Source: Natronomonas pharaonis DSM 2160
GTDB taxonomy: Archaea; Halobacteriota; Halobacteria; Halobacteriales; Haloarculaceae
DNA: 64,000 bases
NCBI RefSeq assembly: GCF_000026045.1
Contig: NC_007426.1
Span: 1,860,001 to 1,924,000, forward strand
Reading direction: 5' to 3'
Shown here: piece by piece, positions 27,229-37,048 of the stretch
Layout of the letters: each line of letters opens with the position of its first letter
How positions within the stretch are numbered: position 1 is the stretch's first letter
Made by a program: the position numbers and the translations under genes
The notes under the pieces: generated by a model
Told to the model about the DNA's origin: nothing
The model's input: only the letters and a program-made list of their open reading frames with translations
Databases searched by the model: none

Positions 27229-30200
27229 ATGTCGGTCTTATCCGAACAGGAACTTCGAAGCAGATGGCGGGAGCGGTGGGGAAACTTCCTGTCTCACGTT
27301 CAAGAAGCTAGCACACCAGAAGCTGCTCGGAACGCACTCCGGGACAAGGTTATCATCGGCAACGCCGAACGGAAAATCGCTGGAGGCCACGAAGGCAGAG
27401 AGATTCTAGAACTACTCCAGAACGCTCGAGACGCGATCCGACAAGGGGATGCAGAACAGGGTCGTGTCTACGTCGGCGTTTACGACGAGGGAGTGTTAGT
27501 CGCCAATACTGGGAGCCGATTCGACCTCTTCGACGAACAGGTCGAAGACGCAGTAACGATGATCGGCGAGACTGGAAAGGGAGACGACGACCAGTCCATC
27601 GGTCACAAGGGCGTCGGGTTGAAGTCGATCCTGGCGACCGGGGATTCCTTCGAAATATTCACTCGCCCGGATGAATCCGCCGATGACATCCTTGCTGTCC
27701 GGTTGAGCCGGGCATACCTAGTCGCTGCGATTCTGAATCGACTGGGACAGGACGGGAACGTATCTACCCTCACGGATGATCTTGACGACGCTGCTCTCCA
27801 TGACCTCCTCGAAGATGGAACTCCTAACGAGACTGTCTCACTCCCGGAGGATCTTCGCGACTCAATCTCGAAGCTCCCGCTGTTCAATTTCCCAGTTCCG
27901 TTGGCTATGGACGAGTCAGAAGTGGCGACTGATCCGATTCGATCCCGTGCTCGCGACCTTCTCACTGACTCGCCAGCGACCGGCGGGGAGAACCAGTTCC
28001 GTACCGCCGTATTCATTCGCTACGAAGATGACGACTGGCGTTCTCAGCTCGCAGATATCGGTATCTCTGTCCCAGAAGAAGAAAATACTGGCTCGATCGA
28101 AGATCGGCCTCAACGGATTTGGGACTATCTTTCGGCGACAGCGAGTGAAGACGGCCTCCAGCCGGAAACACTCGTTCAGCTCGGCGGCATCGAGGAATTC
28201 ATACTCGAGCGGGCGACTGACGGCGGACGCAAAACCGTAAACAAGGAGCGGTGGGAGATCGTTCGCGATCCGAGTCCACACGTCGTGACGTCGGATCTCT
28301 CGCACCAAGAAGTTCGCGTGCGGATCCACGCTGATGACGATGAATCACTCCACCGATTCGATCAATTCCAGTTCGAAACCCCTCGCCAGCATCATACCGC
28401 AGTACTCGTGAACAAGGCAGCCGACGGCGAGAGAGTCCCAACCGCTTCGTACCCACTCTATCTGTTCTATCCTATAGAGGGTACCAGTACAGCTGGGCTT
28501 CCGTTTTGTTTCCATGGCCGATTCCGGGTCGAAACGAACCGCAAGGACCTCAGTTCGAATAACCTCGCGACGAACCGGAGCGTGCTTGAAGAGGGACTGG
28601 ATCTCATCGAGTTGATTGGCCAAGAAGTCGCTATCGCGGCAACCGACACTGATTCGCCGACGTACAGCACCCACCTCCCATGGTGTCTTCTACCTCCTGT
28701 TCCAGATGCTGATGGGCTATCGGAGCCGACGTCGAACGACGAACTGCTCAACTGGTTCCGTCTCGAGGTCTTCGAACGCCTCGGTGCGACCGACTGTCTT
28801 CCGAGTGTTGACGGCCCGCGCCAACCGGAGGCAACGCTACTTCACTGGGATGAAACTGTTCTCGAGGGACAACTCGCCTATCGGACTCTCGTCGATCATC
28901 TCGGTAGAACAACCGAAACTGCGACCGACTCGACACCACTGTTGACTCAGGAGGCACTGGATGCCCTTCTTGGAGTACCTGCAGCCTGGCGCGAGCGTCT
29001 TCAGAAGCTTCTGGCGGTCGAAGACGAGCAGGCCGCATCGAGAGCCCTCCTCGAAGAATGGGTAGCCCAGCTCGATGCAACGCTTGCGATGGACGACGAC
29101 GATTCCCCCGCCCATATCGTCCCAGCAACGGCTGCCAGAACGCTCCTCCAGGGGACCGTAACGCTGCTAACGGCTGCCACCGAGGGTGACGAATCACTCG
29201 ACGAGGCGCTTACCGACCTTGCTGATCGCTTCGACGGGATCTACCTCTTGCCATGTCGGATCCGCGATGTTGATCCAGAGGAAGAACTCGCGCTCGTCAC
29301 GATCGAACGCCGGCAGACGCCGACCGGAGGACAGCGAACACAGCGCCGGATCCGGTCAGTGATCTGGGATATCGAATCGGCTACCCGCGATATTGAACGC
29401 CCACCGACCCCACCGCAGTCCTCCAACATGACCGTCTACTTCCTTGACGAGGCGGTCCAGGAAGACGCTGCCGTCCATCACGTGTTGAACACGGCTGGGC
29501 GGGTTTGGGGCCTTCGTGCCTACGAGGGAATTCCGAGTTTCGTCCGTTCGCTACTGGATACGTTCGCTGATGGACGCCACGACGTGGTCGAACCGATCGA
29601 CTTTGCGTTTTTGACGGCTCTCGTCGACCGCATCGGCGACGAATCGGACGACTTGCAGACGGGAGAGGGCGAGTTCTTCCCGTTAGGGTATCTCAAAACC
29701 GCGGTCACACAACAAGAAGGCGACCAGCGGGCTAATCTGCGTCGTCGTGTGCAGCTTCGGACCTGTGATCTTCAGCTCCATCGAACGGAAGCGCAACCAA
29801 TTTCGGATACCGTTCTACCTGACGAATGGCAATCCGTTCGCGAGCGTGCCCTTGCCTCTGAAGACGAGCGACAAGAACAGGACAGCGAAATCACAGAGGA
29901 TTGGACTGGCGTGACGCCAGGGGAGTACCCTGCACCAGCCTGGCCGACGCCTGACACCGACACTTGGTCAGTATATCGCGAGCAAATCAAGCGTGACGTT
30001 ACGGATGTCGACTTCGTCCGGGCGTTATCACTCCTCGGCGCGGGTTCGTTGCCGGGTGTCAACGTTCTCTGGATGTATGGCGACGATCACCCGTCGATGC
30101 GGCGCGACCACCACTGGGATCCGATGGAATGGACAGAGGACGACTTCACGGGTACGACTCCCGATACCGTGCGAGAGTTGCAGTCGACCCTGTCGGACGT

Positions 30201-33200
30201 TCCGGACTACCGCTCGCTTATTACCGGGCTGGAGTATCACCCGCGCTTCAGTGCGGATCACTCCTCGAAATGTAACGTCAAAACGGATGGCGACCTCAAC
30301 CAAGTGAACTTGGCGTCGTGGGTCTGGATCGACGACACCGAGCGGCTCGTCGAACACGATCATGCTGTCCGGGAAGTCCTTCGTCGGCACGGGGAGTCAC
30401 TTGTCTCGACGCTGCTCCAGACCGGCTGGTCGTGTAATAATGGTCACAAGCGACGATCGTGGACAGAGCCAGTTCCGAGCCTGTTGAACTGGCAGCTTCG
30501 CGACCTCGAGATCTGGGAGCCCGTCGTTGAGGTAGATGAGGAACTCGAAGAACAGTGGACCGACTACGCGGCTCAGCTTCGGTTTGCCGTTCGAAAAGAG
30601 AGTAGCCGCGGGGCACAGGCTGCTCGGATGTTCCCACACGTCGACGATGAGACTGGGTTTTCTGAGGAGGTTCTTGCCACGCTTGGGGTTCGTCCTATCG
30701 GTGATCTCGGTCCAACCGGTGCGACGAAACGATTGCAGCAGCTCCAGGCAGTTCTAACCGATGGGCCCTTACCGGAAGACGGACCGGCTAGCCTCTGGAT
30801 TCCCGGTGAGCGCATCAACGACTGGAACCAGGCGTATACCCAGCTCCTGCAACCGCTGGTACGGCAGTTCCCGGACGATCCAGCGAAGCAACGAGATGAG
30901 TTGAACTGGGGATCGCTGACACATCTTCCACTGCGAGACGGTGACCAGTGGCTGACTGCGCCGGTCGAGTGGATACAGGCCAATTCGGATCAGATCCGTT
31001 ACTATCAGGACCAGTCCCCGAAGCCGTGGGAACTGCAGACCGCTGAAGAAAACGACTACTACATCCTTCCTCGACCACGGAGTGGACCCTTCGTGCAGCT
31101 AGCGACTGCGCTTGGAGTTGACCAACTACAGGCGTCAAAGCTTGTGCTCGATCTGGAAAACGACGATTTGGACGTCGTGACCGACCAGTATAGCGATCGC
31201 ATCGCCGAGTTCCAGCGGGCACTGACGGAACGACAGGATCTTTTCGTCGCCTCGACTGAGCGGTCCGACGAGGAAGAGATTGTAGACACAGCTGAAAATC
31301 TCTCGACTGCTGCAGCGAACATTGCTGTCGTCGAATCGTTCCCTGACGACGTCCTTCGACAGCTTTCGGATCCCGCATCCGCCCTCTATGAGACCGACGA
31401 TGGCGAGGAAGCCTTACTCCTGAACGCCGCCGAAGCCGGTGATTCACTCTCGTTGCAAGGCCTTTCTATGGGGATTGCTCTGCTTGTCGAACGCCCGACG
31501 AAGGTCGCCACTTTTCGGGAGGCACTACGGAGCGATGTCGAAGTCGACGAACTCGAATCACGCTGGAAGAAGCGAACGTTCCCGATCGACACAGTCAAGC
31601 GAGTGCTCGGATCGAATGCACTCCAGTCGATCGAACGAGACGTCACAGCCGTCAACGACCTACTGGATCGGCTCGACCGGTCCCCAATCGATGCTGACCC
31701 ACTTCTCGATGCACTCGAGGATGCGGACCCTGAAACGATAGACCTCGTCCGCGAGTGGTGTGCCACGGGCGAACGACCGGATGTTGGAACGGATGCCGAT
31801 CTGGATCTGACTGATCTTGATCCAGCTATCGAAGAGTGGATCACTGAGTTCCATGCAGCGCTTCCAGACGAGCTGGAGTTCGTCGCTGCTGGCATCTTCT
31901 CCGAGACGGTTACTCACTGGATTCGCGAACTTGAAGGACAGGATGTCGATGAGATGACGGCAGTCATCGTCATTGATTGGCTCGACGAGCAGCGTGCTGC
32001 GCTCGAACGCCCACCGTTCGATAACGCTGCCAGGCAAGCCTACGTACGTCTCGAGACTGTCGCCGAACTCTGGGAGCAGACGGATCCTGCAGAACTCACT
32101 GAACTCGACACGTGGAGCGATCGACTTCGAGAACTTCATTCGTCTGCAGTCCCCGACTGGTCGGATCCAATTCCCGAGTCGTATGCGGAGGCACTCGATT
32201 GTCCTGCACTCGTGGCGCACGTCAGCATCAACGACCGTGTTCACGTCCTCGTCGAGACTATCTGTGAGGAGATCGACGCCGAGCTCCCGGACGTCGAATT
32301 TGACTGGCATGGTCTGGTCACCACCTACGTTGAAGAAGGGACGATTCCCGAGCCAGAGACCGATCGAGGAGCCAAAGATCACCAGGAGCGAGCGTTCGCC
32401 GACCTGGCGACAGCGATCGACACCAATGGCGAGTTGGCAGGCGGTAGCTCGGATGGCCCACTTATGCCAGAAACCGTCGACATCTCTGACGGTAGCGGAT
32501 CTCTCTCCGTCTCGGAAGGTGGCGGAAGCGGCGGCGGGAGCACGCAATACCGCGGACGCGGGCAGCAGGCAGAAGCATATGTTATGGCCGGTGTCCTCGA
32601 CCGGATTGCCACGTGGCTCGATGAACATCCTGCTGGCGATATTCGCCAGTTCCGCTCTCGGTTCAAGCGATTACACTCTGATCAGCAGGAACAGTCGTAC
32701 AAGTGGCACGTCGAAAATGTCTGGTCATCGGATCTCCTCCCGCTATTGCGAGACTCAGACGCACTTAACAGCGTTACCGTGAGCGACTGGCGAACAGAAG
32801 TTGATGCGGAGTCGTTCGCCGAGTTCCCGCTCGTTCGGCTCGTAAACGTCACGATGGAACGGGGACCAGGGTTCGATGTCATCGATCCACTTGGGCCGCT
32901 TTCTGACGACGAAGAGACCGATGACTTCGGGCTCCAGTTCGTTCCCGTCGAGGTCAAAGCCGTAAATGGGACGACACCGCCGTTCAATTTCCGGCTCACA
33001 ACAAACGAGTATCGTCAAGCCAAGGCATTCGTTCGAGACGGGAATATTCCGTATGTCATCCGCCTCGTCTCTGTTCCCGAGGCTGGAACACCCGATTGGC
33101 CGTCACAAACAGAAATTGCAGCTGAACAGATTCTGAGCACTGAAGCGGAACTCGAAGCGGTCGTAGAGTCCCAACGGTTCGAGGAAGTGGTGAAGGGCGG

Positions 33201-33228
33201 ATACATGAACATGAAGATTGAGGAGTGA
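27229..33228 (+). CDS. Giant GHKL-type ATPase with C-terminal DUF3883 domain (sacsin / NO VEIN-like)
   Basis: Read from the ATG at 27229 (MSVLSEQELRSRW), 1999 residues; an upstream ATG at 27211 adds six. The N-terminus is a Hsp90/histidine-kinase-type ATPase: LLQNARDA (N box, ~61) and GHKGVGLKSIL (~124). A long middle of about 1700 residues has no motif that I recognise. A low-complexity Ser/Gly linker (near 32,440-32,545) precedes the C-terminal DUF3883 domain (FVPVEVKAVNG, then NEYRQAKAF...PYVIRL; ~1895-1985), which is related to PD-(D/E)XK nucleases. Similar proteins recur in prokaryotic defence islands, often beside helicase-methyltransferase arrays. Role inferred: ATP-driven sensor or chaperone-like effector. 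It closes the defence array on the right. Confidence 0.85.
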   Translation: MSVLSEQELRSRWRERWGNFLSHVQEASTPEAARNALRDKVIIGNAERKIAGGHEGREILELLQNARDAIRQGDAEQGRVYVGVYDEGVLVANTGSRFDLFDEQVEDAVTMIGETGKGDDDQSIGHKGVGLKSILATGDSFEIFTRPDESADDILAVRLSRAYLVAAILNRLGQDGNVSTLTDDLDDAALHDLLEDGTPNETVSLPEDLRDSISKLPLFNFPVPLAMDESEVATDPIRSRARDLLTDSPATGGENQFRTAVFIRYEDDDWRSQLADIGISVPEEENTGSIEDRPQRIWDYLSATASEDGLQPETLVQLGGIEEFILERATDGGRKTVNKERWEIVRDPSPHVVTSDLSHQEVRVRIHADDDESLHRFDQFQFETPRQHHTAVLVNKAADGERVPTASYPLYLFYPIEGTSTAGLPFCFHGRFRVETNRKDLSSNNLATNRSVLEEGLDLIELIGQEVAIAATDTDSPTYSTHLPWCLLPPVPDADGLSEPTSNDELLNWFRLEVFERLGATDCLPSVDGPRQPEATLLHWDETVLEGQLAYRTLVDHLGRTTETATDSTPLLTQEALDALLGVPAAWRERLQKLLAVEDEQAASRALLEEWVAQLDATLAMDDDDSPAHIVPATAARTLLQGTVTLLTAATEGDESLDEALTDLADRFDGIYLLPCRIRDVDPEEELALVTIERRQTPTGGQRTQRRIRSVIWDIESATRDIERPPTPPQSSNMTVYFLDEAVQEDAAVHHVLNTAGRVWGLRAYEGIPSFVRSLLDTFADGRHDVVEPIDFAFLTALVDRIGDESDDLQTGEGEFFPLGYLKTAVTQQEGDQRANLRRRVQLRTCDLQLHRTEAQPISDTVLPDEWQSVRERALASEDERQEQDSEITEDWTGVTPGEYPAPAWPTPDTDTWSVYREQIKRDVTDVDFVRALSLLGAGSLPGVNVLWMYGDDHPSMRRDHHWDPMEWTEDDFTGTTPDTVRELQSTLSDVPDYRSLITGLEYHPRFSADHSSKCNVKTDGDLNQVNLASWVWIDDTERLVEHDHAVREVLRRHGESLVSTLLQTGWSCNNGHKRRSWTEPVPSLLNWQLRDLEIWEPVVEVDEELEEQWTDYAAQLRFAVRKESSRGAQAARMFPHVDDETGFSEEVLATLGVRPIGDLGPTGATKRLQQLQAVLTDGPLPEDGPASLWIPGERINDWNQAYTQLLQPLVRQFPDDPAKQRDELNWGSLTHLPLRDGDQWLTAPVEWIQANSDQIRYYQDQSPKPWELQTAEENDYYILPRPRSGPFVQLATALGVDQLQASKLVLDLENDDLDVVTDQYSDRIAEFQRALTERQDLFVASTERSDEEEIVDTAENLSTAAANIAVVESFPDDVLRQLSDPASALYETDDGEEALLLNAAEAGDSLSLQGLSMGIALLVERPTKVATFREALRSDVEVDELESRWKKRTFPIDTVKRVLGSNALQSIERDVTAVNDLLDRLDRSPIDADPLLDALEDADPETIDLVREWCATGERPDVGTDADLDLTDLDPAIEEWITEFHAALPDELEFVAAGIFSETVTHWIRELEGQDVDEMTAVIVIDWLDEQRAALERPPFDNAARQAYVRLETVAELWEQTDPAELTELDTWSDRLRELHSSAVPDWSDPIPESYAEALDCPALVAHVSINDRVHVLVETICEEIDAELPDVEFDWHGLVTTYVEEGTIPEPETDRGAKDHQERAFADLATAIDTNGELAGGSSDGPLMPETVDISDGSGSLSVSEGGGSGGGSTQYRGRGQQAEAYVMAGVLDRIATWLDEHPAGDIRQFRSRFKRLHSDQQEQSYKWHVENVWSSDLLPLLRDSDALNSVTVSDWRTEVDAESFAEFPLVRLVNVTMERGPGFDVIDPLGPLSDDEETDDFGLQFVPVEVKAVNGTTPPFNFRLTTNEYRQAKAFVRDGNIPYVIRLVSVPEAGTPDWPSQTEIAAEQILSTEAELEAVVESQRFEEVVKGGYMNMKIEE

Positions 33229-33375
33229 AGACTCGAAATCAAAAAAGATGCTCAGTGAAGTATGGACAAAGCATATTGAGTTGATTAAGAGGTGAAAGAA
33301 ACTCTTCTAAATCAAGTTAGGTGGTGGAAATATGAATAATATTTGAAATTCAGCCGACGCCATCCGCACTCGGCG

Positions 33376-35406
33376 TTACGTAGGCCGTACCTCGCCATCG
33401 AGTTCGTACACTTGACCACGATTTTTCAGAGACTGAACGTCGTTTCTGACTCGCTTTTCTGTTTCGTCTATGATCTCCGCGACCTCCTCTACCGTGGTTC
33501 CTTGCTTGTCTTCGATAATCGCAAGAACTCGCTTCCGGCGTGTCCGTTGGCTCTTCGACTGGCTCGTCTCAACAACATCCGCATCAAATTCTCCTGTTTC
33601 AGGGTCGATACCGACCTGTTCCATCGACTTTCTCACGAGGCCTAACGCCCGATCGACATCGCCTTTGGTAACTTCATCATCGAGACGAACTCGTGCGGAA
33701 GCCTCAGCAAGCCGCTCGATCGCTTCCTCCTGCCGAAACGTTACTGGAACAGGACTGCTCTCATCGTCCTCGTTCGCGAGTCGCAACTTTAGAAATTCCT
33801 GCTGGAGGTAGTCCCGCGCTTCACTATTTCCCTGAGGCAGATACGGTGTAACTTCATTTTTCGCGTACGCAATGTACGCTCGAAGAATCCTTTTCGGGAT
33901 TGCCGGTTCAATACTCCGTTGTTCTTTTTCCGTGAGTTCTTCCCCAAGTTCCTGCTTTGCTGCCGCTCGTCGCGAGCGGATCATATGTTCGACCACTTCT
34001 CGATCACTGTCTACATCGGGCGAGTCGGAGACCATGAACATCAGATCGAACCGGCTCATTAGCGTTGGACCTAGGTCGATCTGTTGAGCACGTGGTTGAT
34101 ACGGATCGAACCGACCCTCAGATGGATTCCCTGCGGCAAGCAGAGCAGTTCGAGAATTCAGGGTAGCATTGATTCCGGCTTTGTTCACCCGAACTCTTTG
34201 GCTCTCAAGCGCATCGTGCATCGACGAGACGGCCTTCTTCGGGACTTTGTCAATCTCATCGAGACAGGCGATCCCACCATCTGCGAGGACGAGCGCTCCA
34301 GCCTCAAGTCCCCATTCTGATTCGCCGAAGTCGTCGGCTACCGCAGCAGCCGTAATTCCAGCTGCTGTGGCTCCCTTGCCGGAGGCATACGTAGAACGGG
34401 GGGCGAGATCGTCTACCGCCTGGAGGAAAGTCGACTTACCGCAGCCAGGATCTCCTAACAAGAGAATATGGGAGTCTCCACGTACCCGGCCACCGCGTGA
34501 CCATCCACCGAACATTTGCAGGGCAATCGCGAGTTTGATATCTTCGTCTCCTTTGTGTTCCGGGTTAATCGAGTCGATGAGCAGTTCATACGGGTCTCCT
34601 TCTTCGCCGGAAGCGATGGCGGTAATCTCATCGCGATAGGTCTTGACGTCGATATCCTCGTAGTCGCTTTCTTCACGAATGACGGCTTGGGCATCTACCG
34701 TAGTATCGAACGCCCGAGACTGATTTCGATCCGGAGTTTCGATATCAAGCATTCCAGTAAGCGTGATCCGATCGCCGGCTTCGAATTCCCGGATCAGATC
34801 GTCTTCGAGATGAACGTCGATCGTTTCACCTTCGCCCCCTTTCGTTCGCTCTGGCGGTTGCTGGATCCGCGCATACTGGTGGTCAACCCAGTCGCTCGAT
34901 TTCTCAGCCAAGACGAACGGCCCCTGCCGTTCACAACCTGAACACTCGTGAGGTTCCTGTAGCTGTTCACCCGTTTGCGGAATTTCGGTTCGGGTAGAGC
35001 AGCGCTGGCATTCGAAGACGGCAGTCTGGATTCGTGGCTTAACCGCACTGACTTTCTGTACCTGACCGCGGATATCGAGGAGCGTTCCGATATTGCTGTG
35101 TCGCGAGACTTGCTCAACATCGAGGGTCGTCGGCAAATTGTAGATGCGAACGTGTGCACCCCCTATATCAACGTCGACAGGAAGATCATAGTGAGAAAGC
35201 GCCTCCTCGAAGGCCTCTAACATCCGTTCTGGTTGCTCACGCAGGTCATCCGCAAGATCTGGATCAAATCGATATACGTCATCGAAGTCTACGTATAGCG
35301 ACTTCTGATCCCGCGGGAACCGCATCGCAAGCTGTCCGATTTCATCCGGGTAGTAATCCCGGAAGAACTGTACCAGTTCCTCGATGGTTTCTTGCATGAT
35401 GGACAT
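33376..35406 (-). CDS. mcm: MCM family replicative helicase encoded in a mobile region
   Basis: I take the ATG at 35406 (MSIMQETIEELVQFF), 676 residues; ATGs at 35430 and 35397 also exist. It has the archaeal MCM layout: N-terminal domain with a Cys4 zinc motif (CQRCS...CSGC, ~132-165), Walker A GDPGCGKST (~315), Walker B LADGGIACLDEIDK (~375), arginine finger SRFDLM (~450) and a C-terminal winged helix. It lacks inteins. By family it forms a ring that unwinds DNA at origins. Its neighbours are recombinases and small element-type proteins rather than chromosomal replication genes, so it is probably an element-encoded copy used for element replication. It is the last gene of a leftward cluster, after a 215-bp gap (35,407-35,621) in which I find only a short GGGG/CCCC hairpin near 35,590. 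Confidence 0.9.
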   Translation of the reverse strand: MSIMQETIEELVQFFRDYYPDEIGQLAMRFPRDQKSLYVDFDDVYRFDPDLADDLREQPERMLEAFEEALSHYDLPVDVDIGGAHVRIYNLPTTLDVEQVSRHSNIGTLLDIRGQVQKVSAVKPRIQTAVFECQRCSTRTEIPQTGEQLQEPHECSGCERQGPFVLAEKSSDWVDHQYARIQQPPERTKGGEGETIDVHLEDDLIREFEAGDRITLTGMLDIETPDRNQSRAFDTTVDAQAVIREESDYEDIDVKTYRDEITAIASGEEGDPYELLIDSINPEHKGDEDIKLAIALQMFGGWSRGGRVRGDSHILLLGDPGCGKSTFLQAVDDLAPRSTYASGKGATAAGITAAAVADDFGESEWGLEAGALVLADGGIACLDEIDKVPKKAVSSMHDALESQRVRVNKAGINATLNSRTALLAAGNPSEGRFDPYQPRAQQIDLGPTLMSRFDLMFMVSDSPDVDSDREVVEHMIRSRRAAAKQELGEELTEKEQRSIEPAIPKRILRAYIAYAKNEVTPYLPQGNSEARDYLQQEFLKLRLANEDDESSPVPVTFRQEEAIERLAEASARVRLDDEVTKGDVDRALGLVRKSMEQVGIDPETGEFDADVVETSQSKSQRTRRKRVLAIIEDKQGTTVEEVAEIIDETEKRVRNDVQSLKNRGQVYELDGEVRPT

Positions 35407-35621
35407 CAGCTTGATTTGTGGATACTCCACAACACTCTTCCCGGCGTGTGAATTCCGAGACGGAGCGAGCGGAGCGAGCTGTCTTTGACATACTAACGAC
35501 TAACCGACACTTCTTTCAGGTCCCTTCTATCCCGCATATACTGCAGATAGAGGGGATTACTGGTATCGAAGTAATGGAGGAGGGGGCTTCCCCTTTGACA
35601 GTTGTTGTGGAGCCGCCACAG

Positions 35622-36149
35622 TCACCGGCCTCCGTGTTCCTGGGTGAGTTTTGTAGGAAGTTCGCCGACCTCAAGATTCAGCTTCAGACGGCTATCTCCA
35701 CCAGAACCGCTCTCGTACCAGAGTATTTCTTTATCACCGACGAGACGCTCTGCACGGTCCATATCAGTGTAAATCGTCGTCCGATCGACATCTGGATACT
35801 GAAGGGCACGTTCGGCTTCCTCGCGGTTGATCGATACCTTCGCTGCTCGCCCGCGCTCGCGCTCACGCATCGCCGCTCGTCGCAGATGTTGAATCAACGC
35901 GACTGACCGCTGCTTCCCGCTCATCTCGTCGCTATTCTCTACGAGACGAAGAAGATCGGTTCGCGAATCGATATGGTCAACCGCATCGTGAAGGTCGTCT
36001 TGATCTTCCTGAAGCCGACGTTGTTCGGTTCGTACCTCCTGCAGTTCATCCTGCAGATCTTCAATCGCATCCCATGCGTTGTCGTGCCCTTGTTGAAGAG
36101 CATTCAGCTGTCCTTCGAGTTCGTCGAGCCTTTTGGAGTCGTTGCTCAT
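35622..36149 (-). CDS. Coiled-coil protein with C-terminal helix-turn-helix-like region, element-encoded
   Basis: This 175-residue protein has an N-terminal coiled coil of about 80 residues (heptads rich in Leu, Gln and Glu). A basic/acidic region with helix-turn-helix character follows (INREEAERAL...TTIYTDMDRAERL). Its ATG overlaps the stop of the upstream recombinase-like gene by four bases, so the two are probably translated together. I recognise the general type from haloarchaeal plasmids and proviruses but cannot name a function; a DNA-binding accessory factor for the recombinases is possible. Confidence 0.7.
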   Translation of the reverse strand: MSNDSKRLDELEGQLNALQQGHDNAWDAIEDLQDELQEVRTEQRRLQEDQDDLHDAVDHIDSRTDLLRLVENSDEMSGKQRSVALIQHLRRAAMRERERGRAAKVSINREEAERALQYPDVDRTTIYTDMDRAERLVGDKEILWYESGSGGDSRLKLNLEVGELPTKLTQEHGGR

Positions 36150-37048
36150 TGTTCAAGCCTCGCTTTGTAGTAGCGCTCAGCGATTTCGTGGTATCCTTCG
36201 TCTTTCAGTACCGAAGGATCGATACCGTACGTTGTCCCGTGTACGTGCCCCTCATGCCGCTCTCCGACTTTCTTTAGGATACCCCGATCGATGAGATCGT
36301 TCGCTCGTTTTCGTCCTGCAGTAACGCTGAAGCCCACAAGATCTCCGACGTCGGATTTTATCACCGGCTCATTTTCGGCGATGGCAGCCAAAATAGTCGC
36401 ATCAGATACTACTTCAGGCCAGTCAACGGGCTCATCCGCTGCTTCGAAGAACTCGCGAGTGGATATATGATGGAATAAGCCCATCAGTTTTGCAATCTCC
36501 TCCGAGGAGAAGCCCATCCGAACGAGATTGGTACCGTAGGTCGCTCGAACGTCTCGTGATGTGACATCACGACCGATATCAGCCCGATCCGCTAACTTTG
36601 ATAGTCGTCTTTCCAGACTATTCACACTGATCGGCGTCGAATCGTATCTCGCAAACCACCAGTAGAGGGTTCTTGCCGTCGTCTCATCTGGTATAGGTAT
36701 ACTTCGAACACGACAATCACTGTCGGGTTGGCCAGGATGCCAAACTTCGTAGCCAAGATCGTTACAATATCCACAGCGACCCGTTCGTTGATGAATCTCC
36801 AGGTTCGTCCCGAGCTTGATCCCCCGACAGTCTGCTTCTGTGGGGATCCGAATTATTGGGGTATCACCTTGGTAGGCCTCAACTGACTCAGGAAGCGGCT
36901 CGAGCCAGTTATCGTGCATATGCGTGAACTCAGTCGCAGTCAAGCCTGTATGAAGCAACACCATCAGCAATCGGTCAACGAAGTCGCCTTGATCAGCTGC
37001 TTGCCGGAATGCAGCCGTTTGCTCCCGCGTGAGTGGATCGCCGTTCAT
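36146..37048 (-). CDS. Degenerate tyrosine-recombinase paralogue with C-terminal winged helix
   Basis: This 300-residue protein aligns by eye with the recombinase encoded directly upstream: LLHTGLTATEF against LLHTGMRNGEF, SRDVRATYG against AHDLRHTHG, and STREFFEA against MPRKYITY. The first catalytic Arg is replaced, the first and second His of the HxxR region are lost, and the nucleophilic Tyr appears to be Phe. It therefore should not cut DNA. After the recombinase-like part, residues ~210-300 look like a winged helix (VGDLVGFSVTAGRKRANDLIDRG, shown here in part: LVGFSVTAGRKRAND). It is probably a DNA-binding partner or directionality factor. Its start overlaps the active gene's stop by four bases. 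Confidence 0.75.
   Translation of the reverse strand: MNGDPLTREQTAAFRQAADQGDFVDRLLMVLLHTGLTATEFTHMHDNWLEPLPESVEAYQGDTPIIRIPTEADCRGIKLGTNLEIHQRTGRCGYCNDLGYEVWHPGQPDSDCRVRSIPIPDETTARTLYWWFARYDSTPISVNSLERRLSKLADRADIGRDVTSRDVRATYGTNLVRMGFSSEEIAKLMGLFHHISTREFFEAADEPVDWPEVVSDATILAAIAENEPVIKSDVGDLVGFSVTAGRKRANDLIDRGILKKVGERHEGHVHGTTYGIDPSVLKDEGYHEIAERYYKARLEQ

Noticed and set aside
31660-32628. 322-codon minus-strand frame in the GHKL gene
   Set aside because: Antisense shadow; the 1999-residue plus-strand protein has recognisable domains at both ends.
33376-35406. MCM as the chromosomal replication helicase with a nearby origin
   Set aside because: No Orc1/Cdc6 gene and no recognisable origin-recognition-box array is present; neighbours are recombinases, so an element-borne copy is more likely.
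35418-35906. 162-codon plus-strand frame opposite the coiled-coil gene
   Set aside because: The minus-strand coiled-coil gene has better composition and overlaps its operon neighbour; this frame has neither.
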